Source of the DNA: Owenia fusiformis
Taxonomy: Eukaryota > Annelida > Polychaeta > Sabellida > Oweniidae
DNA length: 64,000 bases
Assembly: GCA_903813345.2 (NCBI GenBank)
Contig: CAIIXF020000007.1
Span: 23,487,564 to 23,551,563 of the forward strand
Reading direction: 5' to 3'
The notes below the pieces were generated by a model, which made no database searches, was not told the origin of the DNA, and saw only the letters and a program-made list of their open reading frames with translations. This document shows positions 1-10,915 of this stretch, piece by piece (position 1 is the stretch's first letter; every line of letters begins with the position of its first letter). The position numbers and the translations under genes are program-made.

Positions 1-2234
1 CACAGACTTAATAGCCTGGGTTGAAACTTTCTACAATGGAATAAACAGCACTATAATAAACAATGGCTTCACATCCAGGTACTTCAACCTTGAAAGAGGT
101 GTACGACAAGGCTGCCCATTGAGTCCTTACATATTCATCCTATGTGCAGAAGTTCTTAGCAATGCTACACGGAAGACAGACAAAATAAAAGGTATCAATC
201 TAACAGAAAACGAAGAACTCAGAATCTCGCAATATGCAGATGATACCTGCTTGTTCCTTAAAGACGCCTCATATTTAGAAAATGCACTAGATCTTTTTAA
301 TAAATTTGAGATGATATCAGGACTTAAAATCAATAAAGAAAAGACAACAGTAGTTACCATTGGAAAAGACAACCAGATAAACAAACAAAAGACACAGAGA
401 ATATGCACAAATATTGGAGTGAATCTAGAAGAAAAGGAGATTAACCTCCTAGGCTTAACAATACCGATAGATGGAAGAAACATAGAAGAAATCAACTATA
501 GCAAACCAATCAGGACTATACTAAGATTAGCACAAATATGGAAGCAAAGAAATCTATCCCTGATGGGTAAAATCGTGGTTATAAAGTTACTACTTTTATC
601 ACAGTTAACATATCCAATGTCAGTGTTAAAAGCACCAACAGCTGAAATGACCAAAGAACTAGAAAGAATACTATTTGATTTTATATGGGACGGAAAACCG
701 GACAAAATAGCAAGAAAAACATTAAGAGGGGGAATACCTTATGGAGGTCTTGAAATGACGCATATTCCATCACTTGCTAATAAATTAAAACTCAAATGGA
801 TTAAAAAATTAACGGACGACAACATAAAAAGTAAGTGGAAAATACTCTGGCAACAGCAGTTTGAAGATATCAGAGAACATGCATGGGAATACAACCTCAG
901 AGAAATCAATCCGATGATTGCCAGCAACATCAAACTTACAGCAGCAAGGGACGTATATAATGCATGGTGTGCAATACATTATAAGGAGTACAAGGACATC
1001 CATACACCCGAAAACCAGATAATTTGGAACAATAGACATGTACAAAATAGAAGAGAGACCTTATATATAGAGGGGTGGAAATCCAAAGGGATAATATATA
1101 TCAAACAGTTGTATGAGGACAATCAATTAATCCCGTACCAAGCACTGAAAAGGAAATTTGATTTAATAAACACAACATTCATTCAATGGTACCACATCAT
1201 ACACAGCATACCAGCTGAATGGAGAAACCAAATAAAAACACCGAGAAGGACCGAGACAGAAACTGATGTGAAAGAAAAATCCATTTCTATAAAGGAACTA
1301 CAAACAATGACGAATAAGGATACATATAACATACTAATAAAAAGCCACACTGAAGAACCAATAAAACAACAACAACTATGGGAAAAGGCGATAGACAACA
1401 CAAATATAAACTGGAAAAGCAACTACTGTAGAATATACATAACAACAAAGGAAACAAAACTGAGATATTTCCAATATAGAATATTACTTCGAACAATATT
1501 TTTCAACAAAATGCTACACAATATGAAAATCAAAACAAGCCCACAATGTGAATTGTGTAAAGAAGACAAACAGGATACCATCGAACATGGACTATACGAA
1601 TGTATAGCTGTCAAACCATTCATAGAGATGGTCACCCAACTGTGTCAAATACAAAACCTGACAAGAGCAAAATACTTCCTAGGAGAGAACACCAGTTTGG
1701 GAGAAAACCTGACGCTACTCTTGGTTAAACACTACATCTATCTCAACAAATTAGACAATAAACCACCAAATATGACAGGCCTCAAGAAATATGTTGAAGC
1801 CCAGGAAATCATAAGCAGAAGCAATGCAGAGAAGAATAACAAGTTAGAAGCCCATGACAAAGCATGGAAAACTGCTCAAAAGATATTCAAGCAGTAAATA
1901 AAAACATTGTAGATCCCTTTACAACATATAGTAAACAGCATCAAAATAGGATATGAAAGCACACCCCTTGCATTGGTTTTACATACACTTTATTCTTACT
2001 CATTCTTTTATCAATCAACAATCAACAACAATTGCAATTTTATTCAACATTCATTTAGTCAACATACATTTACAACATAACTATAAGTGTATTTTTTTGT
2101 CTACGTAAATTTTATTTATATTATTAATTGCATTACATTTACATGTACATATTTATATTTACATTTACATGTACATAAGTAAGAATGAAGGAATAAAAAA
2201 AAAAAAACAAAAAAAAAAAAAAAAAAAAAAAAAA
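1..2234 (+). mobile_element. 3' part of a non-LTR (LINE) retrotransposon
   Basis: The window opens inside the second ORF of a LINE. The reading frame is open from base 2 to the stop at 1897. An AT-rich 3' UTR of about 300 bp follows, then a poly(A) tract with two interrupting C residues (about 2197-2234), preceded by AATAAA at about 2191. The 5' half, with the endonuclease domain, lies outside the window. The long intact frame and preserved poly(A) tail point to a fairly recent insertion. No target-site duplication can be tested without the 5' end. Confidence 0.9.
2..1897 (+). CDS. LINE reverse transcriptase (ORF2), C-terminal part, 5' truncated by window edge
   Basis: Reverse transcriptase of a LINE, which copies its own RNA at a nicked chromosomal target. 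Seen: RT motif RQGCPLSPYIF at bases about 95-137, catalytic YADD at about 233-244, then GLKINKEKT and LLGLTI typical of the L1/Tx1-like side of LINEs. The RNLSLMGKI segment follows, and a C-terminal Cys/His motif CELCKEDKQDTIEHGLYEC (about bases 1549-1605) matches the zinc-knuckle-like region that ends many LINE RTs. There is no stop or frameshift over 1.9 kb, so this part is intact. The first bases already read in frame (TDLIAWVETFYNG), so the apparent TTG start at 119 is not a start. L1-like clade assignment is by motif only. Confidence 0.92.
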   Translation, partial: TDLIAWVETFYNGINSTIINNGFTSRYFNLERGVRQGCPLSPYIFILCAEVLSNATRKTDKIKGINLTENEELRISQYADDTCLFLKDASYLENALDLFNKFEMISGLKINKEKTTVVTIGKDNQINKQKTQRICTNIGVNLEEKEINLLGLTIPIDGRNIEEINYSKPIRTILRLAQIWKQRNLSLMGKIVVIKLLLLSQLTYPMSVLKAPTAEMTKELERILFDFIWDGKPDKIARKTLRGGIPYGGLEMTHIPSLANKLKLKWIKKLTDDNIKSKWKILWQQQFEDIREHAWEYNLREINPMIASNIKLTAARDVYNAWCAIHYKEYKDIHTPENQIIWNNRHVQNRRETLYIEGWKSKGIIYIKQLYEDNQLIPYQALKRKFDLINTTFIQWYHIIHSIPAEWRNQIKTPRRTETETDVKEKSISIKELQTMTNKDTYNILIKSHTEEPIKQQQLWEKAIDNTNINWKSNYCRIYITTKETKLRYFQYRILLRTIFFNKMLHNMKIKTSPQCELCKEDKQDTIEHGLYECIAVKPFIEMVTQLCQIQNLTRAKYFLGENTSLGENLTLLLVKHYIYLNKLDNKPPNMTGLKKYVEAQEIISRSNAEKNNKLEAHDKAWKTAQKIFKQ

Positions 2235-2327
2235 CAAAGGAGTACATCATCCGATTATGAGTCCGAAATTATAATAATCAAATAATTTCATCATTAACAA
2301 TTAATCGTAGGATATGTTAAACGCACG

Positions 2328-3047
2328 TGTTACGCGGAAAACATGATGCAAATATGTGTCATATTCTGCAATAAATATGGCATATTCACTTGCGGTGTAT
2401 GACAGATTCAGCTGCAGTATATTGCATACCCACTAAGCAATGAGAACACGATACGGAAGTACGCAATTGTCAATTGCATTGATTGAACAAACGGGTAATC
2501 ATTGTGTCATTTTCACCTGTGGTATATGACATATTCGGCAAGTGAGTATGACATATTCTGCAGGTGACTATCAGGTATTCACTGAAATCAATGTATCGCA
2601 TATTCACGGCGGAATATCGCATACTCACCTGCGGAATATGCCATAAACTGCAGGTGAGTATGGCATATACTGTATACCCGTATCACAAATACCACGCAAC
2701 CATAAATGTATGCCATACTCCGCGTAACATCGTATCTGTTACGCGGAATATGGCATATATTCATGGTTGCGTGGTATTTGTGATACGGGTGTATATGCCA
2801 TATTCAGCTGTGGTATATGGCGTATTCCGCAGGTGAGTATGGCATATTCCGTATTGAATATGTGATACATTGATTTCAGTAAATACCCCATGCTCGCAGA
2901 ATATGTCATACTCACTTGCAGAATATGCCTTACACCGCAGGTGAGTATGCCATATACCGCAGGTGAATCTGTCATACTCCACAAGTGAATATGCCATATT
3001 CATTGTGGAATATGACATATATTTGTATCGTGTTTACTGCGTAACAA
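2328..3047. repeat. Large imperfect palindrome (foldback element), ~720 bp
   Basis: Bases 2328-2729 and 2737-3047 are inverted copies separated by about 7 bp (2730-2736). Both arms begin and end with GTTACGCGG or a close variant. Inside the arms a short degenerate unit recurs, combining (G/A)CATATTC, TGC(A/G)GGTGAGTATG and GGCATA. The left arm carries about 95 bp with no partner on the right (about 2433-2530). Short ORFs here are by-products of the repeated motif. It behaves like a foldback or MITE-type element; no transposase is present. Palindromy is seen directly; mobility is inferred. Confidence 0.8.
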
Positions 3048-4129
3048 TATGTCCAGGAAAATGGCTTATGCAGGACATACGATTTATATGTCCCGGATCC
3101 ACGTTTGAGCGGGACATACGAAAAATATTTGCCCGGATATGGAATATATTCCCGGTTGATATGTCCCTGAAAATTATCAGGTATGGAATACAAATGATCA
3201 TTATTTTAATAAATATTTAAAAACAAAAACTTGAATGTTATTGTTAAATTATAAAAGTAGAACCTGAATTATCATGGAGACTTTGTGGTTCTCCTTTCTC
3301 TCTAAATTTCATCTTCTTGCAACTTGGGGTGTCTTTGTTTAATACAAGACTCATTACCCTGAACCTCAGGCTTCAATTAAGTTCATTCTTGAAATGATAT
3401 CCACCTTTCTCCTATACATTTTGATATGGATGCAACTCTATAAAATGTTTGACGAAATCTCTGGTGGCTTGAAGTTGGAATGGAAACATTAGAAACCTGG
3501 CCCTAGAATGAAACAGTATATATACAGTAATTATTAGAAATACTTAACTTGGTCTTACGTGTACGTTTATTTGAAGAACCTCAATATTTTATGTAATAGT
3601 AATGAGCTTTCCTCGTGATCGAAGCGGGTACTCGTGATATCTGCTCCTGTTTTCAGCGGGACCTCCTCATGTTTTCAGCGGGGCTTCCTCATAATTTCAG
3701 CGGGGCCACTGGCACACCTTCAATGATGTATTATACCCCCCACAGTGGATGTTTTTGAAAACAAACTTATCAATACATACAATGTTGGTCCAATATTCAT
3801 AATGAGGTATGTATATCGTAGTTCGTGTCTCTATTTTAACCATAAAAGTAATATGTTAACAGTAAATTATGCAAACGTGCATATTGACGCCCGTTTCTTC
3901 CATGCCAGTAAAAATAGTTATCTTTCATGTCATTGTTTGTGAAGATATACCTGTTCTGAAAGTATACCTTAAGTATCAAAGAACAGTAATGCGTATTCTC
4001 ACCTTTTTTGGTCCATATTTCCAGATGAATTAAATAAAAAGGACTTTGCTCGTGATTTCAGCGGGAACTTGCTCGCGACCTCTCAATTATAACGGGGCTT
4101 TGGATACAACCCGTGGTATTGACAAGTAC
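3048..4129. other. Intergenic DNA with short repeats
   Basis: Right of the palindrome, 3048-3175 holds repeated ATATGTCC(C/A)GG-type motifs. At about 3640-3715 three copies of a ~22-bp unit built on TTTCAGCGGG(G/A)C and CCTCAT follow one another, with further degenerate relatives at 3618 and about 4050-4095. No gene is visible. Confidence 0.5.
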
Positions 4130-5790
4130 ATAATATTTTATATGTTTGCATTGATTTCAGAAAAGAATTGAGATTTGTTGTAATTCATTCAAAATAAATC
4201 TATGAAATAACTCAATGGAACAGGGCAGATTACCCTTTGCATTCGTTTGACTTCACTTCTTAAAAGAGAGTTTCGTTTAACTAGACTCTGCACGCAGGGT
4301 AAGGGCAGATGCTCACAGGGGAACCAGTTCGCCATGCACATAATGACATTCAATTTCAAAGCAGTTATACAAACAAATCTATGAAATAACTCAATTGAAC
4401 AGGGCGGACGCTTGATACATTGATTTCGGGGAATCATTGAGATCATTTGTAGTAGTTCATGACATTCAGTTCCCGGGCAGTTTCACAAATAAATCTATGA
4501 AATAACTCAATTGAACAGGGCGGACGCTTACAGGGGGACCAGTTCGCCATGTACATACAATGACGTTGTATGATACACCACTACTGTATTGGCAATTTCA
4601 CAAAATAAATATGCCTACATGAAATAACTCAATTGAACAGAGCGGACGCTTGATACATTGATTTCGGGGAAGTATTGAGATTTGTAGTATTTCAGTTCCC
4701 GGTCAATTTCACTAATGAATCAATGAAATAATTATATTGAACAGAGCGGATGCTTACAGGGGAACCAGTTCGCCATGCACATACAGTGGCGTTGTGTAAT
4801 ACACTGTATTGACAAGAACATATATTTTTGCATTGGTTTTGGAAAAGTATTGAGACTGTAGAAATTCATGACATTCAATTCCAATGGGAGTTTTACCATA
4901 GGCTTTCAATTAGAAATAAATCTGTGAAATAACTCAATTGAACAGGGCGGACGCTTGATACATTGATTTCGGGGAATCATTGAGATCATTTGTAGTAGTT
5001 CATGACATTCAGTTCCCGGGCAGTTTCACAAATAAATTTATGAAATAACTCAATTGAACAGGGCGGACGCTTACAGGGGAACCAGTTCGCCATGTACATA
5101 CAATGACGTTGTATGATACACCACTACTGTATTGGCAGTTTCACAAAATAAATATGCCCACATGAAATAACTCAATTGAACAGGGCGGACGCTTGATACA
5201 TTGATTTCTGAGAAGTATTAAGATTTGTAATATTTCAGTTCCCGGTCAATTTCACTAAATGAATCAATGAAATAAGTCAATTGAACAGAGCGGATGCTTA
5301 CAGGGGAACCAGTTCGCCATGCACATACAGTGGCGTTGTGCAATACACTGTATTGACAAGAACATATATTTTTGCATTGGTTTCGGAAAAGTATTGAGAC
5401 TGTAGTAATTCATGACATTCAATTCCAATGGCAGTTTTACCATAGGCTTTCAATTAGAAATAAATCTATGAAATAACTCAATTGAACAGGGTGGACGCGT
5501 GATACATTGATTTCGGGGAGGTATTGAGATTTGTAGTATAATCCATGACATTCAGTTCCCGGACAGTTTCTCAAGTAAATCTATGAAATAACTCAATTGA
5601 ACAGGGCGGATACTTACAGGGGAACCAGTTTGCCATGCACATACAGTGGCATTGTATGATACACTGTATTGACAAGTACATACTATTTTATATGTTTGCA
5701 TTGGTTTCGGAAAAGTATTGAGACCGGGTTATTCACGACATTCAATTCCCAGGCAGTTTTACAAATAAATCTATGAAATAACTCAAGACA
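4130..5790. repeat. Satellite-like tandem array with ~543-bp higher-order unit
   Basis: About twelve copies of a core containing GAAATAACTCAATTGAACAG followed by GGCGGACGCTT start near 4195, 4372, 4489, 4602, 4712, 4915, 5030, 5146, 5257, 5459, 5574 and 5764. Alternate copies continue into TGATACATTGATTTC or ACAGGGGAACCAGTTCGCCATG. Spacings of about 115, 113, 110 and 203 bp repeat in order, so four monomers form a higher-order unit of about 543 bp (4372 to 4915 to 5459). No coding potential. Confidence 0.85.
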
Positions 5791-8035
5791 TTTTTACAGA
5801 TTTAAATCAAATTAATAACAGTTAACTGTCTGTCGAATTTAAAGGTTCGCTTATGTTTGCAAGCAACGCATTTGTGTAATGCAATGATTCGATATTCTTT
5901 TAAGATAAACAGAAATATACGAAAATATGACTTTTTTCACTTCAAACATTATGTTTAAGTCCACATAATAATGAAATAGCCTAATCCCCTTCTTGTTCAA
6001 TGGGACTTTGATTTCAGCCCTGAATATACCAAAGTCCCCGTGTCATACTACAAATAGCATTAAACGTTAATACAATGTTCAGTATTTAAAACAACTGAAA
6101 CAAGGCTTCTGGTTTTCATAATATTTTCATTTCAGACATGTTTGAGTATTTTTAAGGTTAAAACAAACCATTATTATTATGGAGCTATCACACTTATGAC
6201 ATATGGGCTCATCGTTCGACAACGTGTGAATACTTTGCTGGGGCAGACAGCGGGACACGGCATGTATACACGATGGGCAAAACAAATCGTTTAACAACAA
6301 GATATATCCAGTCACACCAATTAAAACAATTAATTAAAAATGTATGCCCGAAATAACCACCCAGTGGCGAAGGGTGAGCCCATATAGCGAATGTGACACT
6401 GTGACAGCTATTTTTTGTTATTGATTTTAAAATACCTGTCCCACATTAATTGAGCCTGCATGCCCCATCATATATAATTTTAAGCAACTACAATATTTAA
6501 CCCCGGTCCATGGTTAAAACATTTGATGTCTCAGTCACCGTTTGATATCTAATCTGCTAAATATATTCTTTTTACAGGTTCTTTCCATGAATGGAATGCT
6601 GCAGACATGACGGACATATGAATTTTGGGGTTATACATGGACACATGCGAGGAAGGCACAACGTAAAGAAGGGCGGGGGTCTTCACTCAAGGAAATGTGT
6701 AAAACGCATCATGTGATTCAGCAGAAACAGTTCAGATATAATTTAGAACTAAGGTTGCATTCATGAATTCAGTTGCCGGCTGGTGGTTTAACCTACTTTT
6801 TATCAGTGGTAGACTCAATTACTTATAATGGCAGGTACTACTCGTGAGTTAAATGAGGAGTTTAATTCATCTGCCGGATGCCGGCTGGTGGTTTAATCTA
6901 GTTTTTAAGCCATTTTAAACATAAATGAAGGACAAGTGACAGTTACTATTCATATTTAAATGATTTGGACATGAATTAGCCTGGTTGGTGAATCTGTCAG
7001 CCGTCAGTTGAATTGGCGAATGCTACCTCGACGCCCAACAATGCGTTTATACCCGGGTGTTTATACTTCATGTTATGCATGCAGTTTCTTGTTTTATTGT
7101 TAACACTTAAAAGTTAATAATTAAGGGCTTAATGTATCTTCCAGGTATTCATAAATAGTTGGCGCAGGTCCGTTGACGGTGATGATGACAATTTTGATGA
7201 CGAGCTCTACATTCATTTCGAATAATTAATTTTTAGATAGGCATTTTGCGTACTTTATTTAAGTTTATACATTTTTAATTTATTAGAGCTAGCATTCTGA
7301 TTTATCAGAGCCATGCACTAGATTGCTTGAAAGAGAGAGTCTTCATATTCCAAAAATAGTAAAGGCTGTTCATTTCACGATGTTAAGCTAGCTTTACATT
7401 TCCTTTGCTTGGTTTTATAAGAAGGTTAAGTTACACGTTTTTAAAAGAACTTGTACCCGAGCGTGTACTATTTCGTTCCTGGGGGATACTGTTCCACTCT
7501 CATATTCACCTGGGACTGTTTTCCGTATGTCTTTATACTCAATCGACCAAGTAAACAGTTCAAATGGGAGAAATAGTTATCTAAAGAACCACGTTCTTTT
7601 TTAAGAAACGTGTGTCTTAACCCTATTATCACCTTAGCAGACGGGGACACACTCTTGCAAAAATACATATAGATTATTAAAGCACGATTATAGATATTTA
7701 GTTAAGCTAATTACTTTCTGTGCTTCTTTAATCAATGACGTTTTCAACGGTTTATTGTGTTGCTTTGTTGTTAAAATATATTTTTGATATTTGACCTATA
7801 GTTGCTTTCCAAAATTCTTGTTTTCATTTCTTGTGACAGTTATTTTTTCATACCTGTGTGCATGGCTTATATACCTGCATGTAGCATGGTGATTGACCAG
7901 GAATAATCTGACCGGGATAGACGTCCATGATTATAACAGAGGCGTATTAAGTCAAATGAAAAATTATCAATATGCCTATGAGACTGGATATTGGATATAA
8001 GACTCCTCGTATATCCATGGGAGGATGAAAGTGTT
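5791..8035. other. Intergenic, no gene recognised
   Basis: No supported gene. A short direct repeat around GCCGGCTGGTGGTTTAA occurs at about 6776 and 6880. Small ORFs lack recognisable domains or splice context. Confidence 0.5.
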
Positions 8036-9565
8036 ATTATGCCACCACTAGAATTATATATATAGTCTCCGACTTTTTGTGGACGGTGCTCGATTGTTTG
8101 TGTTCGGAGTTCGGTGGTTGGTATTTTAAAAGCTGGTCTGAGCGGTCATTATTCATGATTCCCACAATTTGACATCTTTGATCAGTAACTATACAAAACA
8201 AATACTAATTAATTGTCTGGAGCACGGCGATCTCTTTCCGGCACAAACAGGATATTTTGATTTCTTAAAATTGTTTGATAAACAAATATAATCTTTTTTC
8301 TTCATCGGCTGCAAATATGCATTTAGGAGGGTGGAGGGCTATTACCAAGGGGAGTAACTTTTGACAATTTTGGCAAAACAATCATGCGAAAAGTAATCAG
8401 AATGGTGAAAAAATGCATGATTTGAAAGGAATATAGGCTGAGGGGGGGGGGGCAACCGCTCCCAAAGTTTTTGCAAGTTTCTTCAAATTGATTGATAAAT
8501 CTACAAGTTCTCAGAAGGAGATCAAACTTTTTTAACTTGCTTCAAATTGATCAGGGAAAATTTAAATTATCAGTTCCAACTGGACATTGTACATGTACAT
8601 GTACGATGCATTCCACTCTCTGACCAGATAATGATTCAATTTCTCAATTTTCAAATTAAAAATAGGAAAAGCTTGCATCATATTGATCCTCAGACGCTCT
8701 TCCCGCCAGCAAAAAGTCGTGAGTTATTTTAATACACTGGAGGGGCGTAGGCAGCTTTCAGTCAGTCAGGTTACCCAGGGGGGGGGGGCGATCTTGGCAT
8801 AAGCAAGGCAAAAACAAATTTTTCGAAGATTAGTTTTGAGTTTTACAAACATTGATGCAACTGCCTTCAAAATTGAGCTAGACGCTTTCAATAAAGAGCA
8901 TTTTAAAGCTATTTTCTTCTTCTATCCAATGGTTCTATTTTCATTGGTTATCGGGGTCGCACCCGTCCCCATGGTTACGCCTTTGCATAGTACTGAACAC
9001 AATAAAGTGCAGGAATGGATCTTAGAATACAGTTGCATTTTATTTAAGAATAAGAAAATTGAGGATAATTAGTTACGATGGTCTCGGCCTACATTAAAGG
9101 CGTAATATGATATCAATTTGAAATTAAAAACAGTATAATGCCTCCACCTGTTTAATTTTCTGGGGATACAATGCAATGGGGAAATGAAGTTAATTTCGTC
9201 AAAGCTTGATTGAACTTTATCAGAAATCTCGAAACTTGATTACACTTGCTTTCAAAATATTTGCTCTTTCCAAATATCATGGAGTTGCAATTATGTTCGA
9301 TGAAAAATCAAACTGCTATCAAAAGGCTTATTATTATATGGGTTAAAAGTTTTTTAGGATTATCAATACCATGCAAGTTTCCTTGGTTCCCATGATACTA
9401 CAAGATGACACTACAAGTATAACCATAATAATCATTAATCAAAGTACTATTGATCTGCCTGTGTGATAACATTTTGTTGCAGATGCCGAACGCCGAACAC
9501 CAACCGCCAAACATCGTTCACAAAAAAAGTTGGAGACAAATGTTTCTACTTGTGGTGATGACATA
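8036..9565. mobile_element. Non-autonomous element with inverted ends
   Basis: The left end (about 8036-8130, TTATGCCACCAC then GTCTCCGACTTTTTGTGG) is the reverse complement, with divergence, of the right end (about 9475-9565, ending GTGGTGATGACATA). The ends match the element at 60491-60862. The interior shares CTTCAAATTGAT and AAGTTCTCAGAAG with that copy and with a fragment in a DUR3-like intron near 49750. No transposase is present. A stretch at about 8381-8455 (GAATGGTGAAAAAATGCATG then a G-run) belongs to another dispersed family also seen at 12362, 43793 and 56573. Confidence 0.6.
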
Positions 9566-10312
9566 GATATAAGAACCCAAACCCGCATCCCAAACAGTTC
9601 CTAGATCTATAATGGAGATAAAACCTTAGTTGAATATTCAAATTGAACCAGTAAAACAGATGTAAATTAAGTTCCCTTCTTGAAGTTTCACAAGATCATG
9701 AAGCCTGAACAGTTGATTTCACTCTTTATCAAAAGTCATGGATGATTGCTGTTGGATAGGAATGAAATGAATAAAAAAACTAGCCTATTGAATGTCTGTG
9801 CGAATGGTATCAAATAATTTAGATTTCTCAAAGTTGCTTTTCCACTTACTTAGTAACTCACTTTAATCCATAATCACATATCAATACAGGCTCATTTCCT
9901 CTGGCCACCATACCATTGCAATGTAATGACGGGAAATGGTCGCTGGATTAAGTAATCAAACGTCTCAATTAGTTGAGCGTTTTTGTTGAATGTTACTAGA
10001 AAACAAGTAATTCTGATTTTGATATTTTTGCAATGCACATAAAGCACATAAAGCATAGTTCTATGCATGTGAGGAATCTACATGCATAGTTCATTTGATA
10101 GAGGGAAGGGGTGGCGTAAACAATTTCTGACTGCCAAGTACCCCTCTAGAAGCCCATTATACCAAACCCTCCACTCACGCACACACGCAGTCCATGTTGG
10201 GTATGAAAATAGAAACGGTTCAGGCCCAAGGGGGGAGGGGGGGGTAAAACCACACCCCCTTGAAGAAGTTTCTGATGGGGCTGAGCCCCCCCCCCCCCTT
10301 GGCAAAAGCAGA
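9566..10312. other. Intergenic, no gene recognised
   Basis: AT-rich DNA with a G-run near 10230 and a C-run near 10288. Overlapping ORFs at 10078-10506 on both strands arise across these tracts and show no domain. Confidence 0.45.
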
Positions 10313-10915
10313 TCATGAATAATGTAGCCAGTCCATGTTAGTTTCTCGGAGATATCTTTGAAGAATTCCCAACTTATCAAGACAGATAACAATATTAAAT
10401 GTACAGTAGATGGCAAAATAAACGCGTAAAATAAACCCACCATGCATGTATAACTTGTCAAATAAGAAATAAAAACAAAGAAACAAACATAAAAACCTAT
10501 GCTCATTAATTAAGGGGAAAATCAGATTTAGCAAGCAAACTCCGAGACTTAACAAGAATTTTTGAATATTTTTTGCTTACATCATTCCGATCCTTGTCAT
10601 GTTTATTTTTAAAAATTTGAAAGGAATAAATTCATCGGTTAGTTGTCACTTGTACATTTTGCTTGCAATTTGTCACCCCTATTAAAATATCTGGTTCTGC
10701 CTTTATCAGTCTAATTTCATAGTTGTCAAATAAAAAATCCCCTTGGCAAAAAGGCCGCAGCTTATACTTTAAAGAAAGTAGTCGGTCCATGATAGTGTCT
10801 GGGAGTTGTCTCTGAAGAATTATCAACATATCAAAATACGGCTGATAATATAAAATGTAGATGGCAAAATAAAACGGCATGCCCCTCTAAACATAATGCT
10901 CATTAATTAATATGG
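10313..10915. repeat. Diverged direct duplication
   Basis: 10315-10520 and about 10775-10915 are related head to tail. Both contain GTCCATG(T/A)TAG, a GAAGAATT segment, TAGATGGCAAAATAAA and ATGCTCATTAATTAA in the same order, about 430 bp apart. The copies are strongly diverged, so the duplication is old. Confidence 0.6.

Noticed and set aside
10078-10506. 142-codon minus-strand ORF
   Set aside because: Runs across homopolymer G/C tracts, with a partly overlapping ORF on the other strand and no domain.
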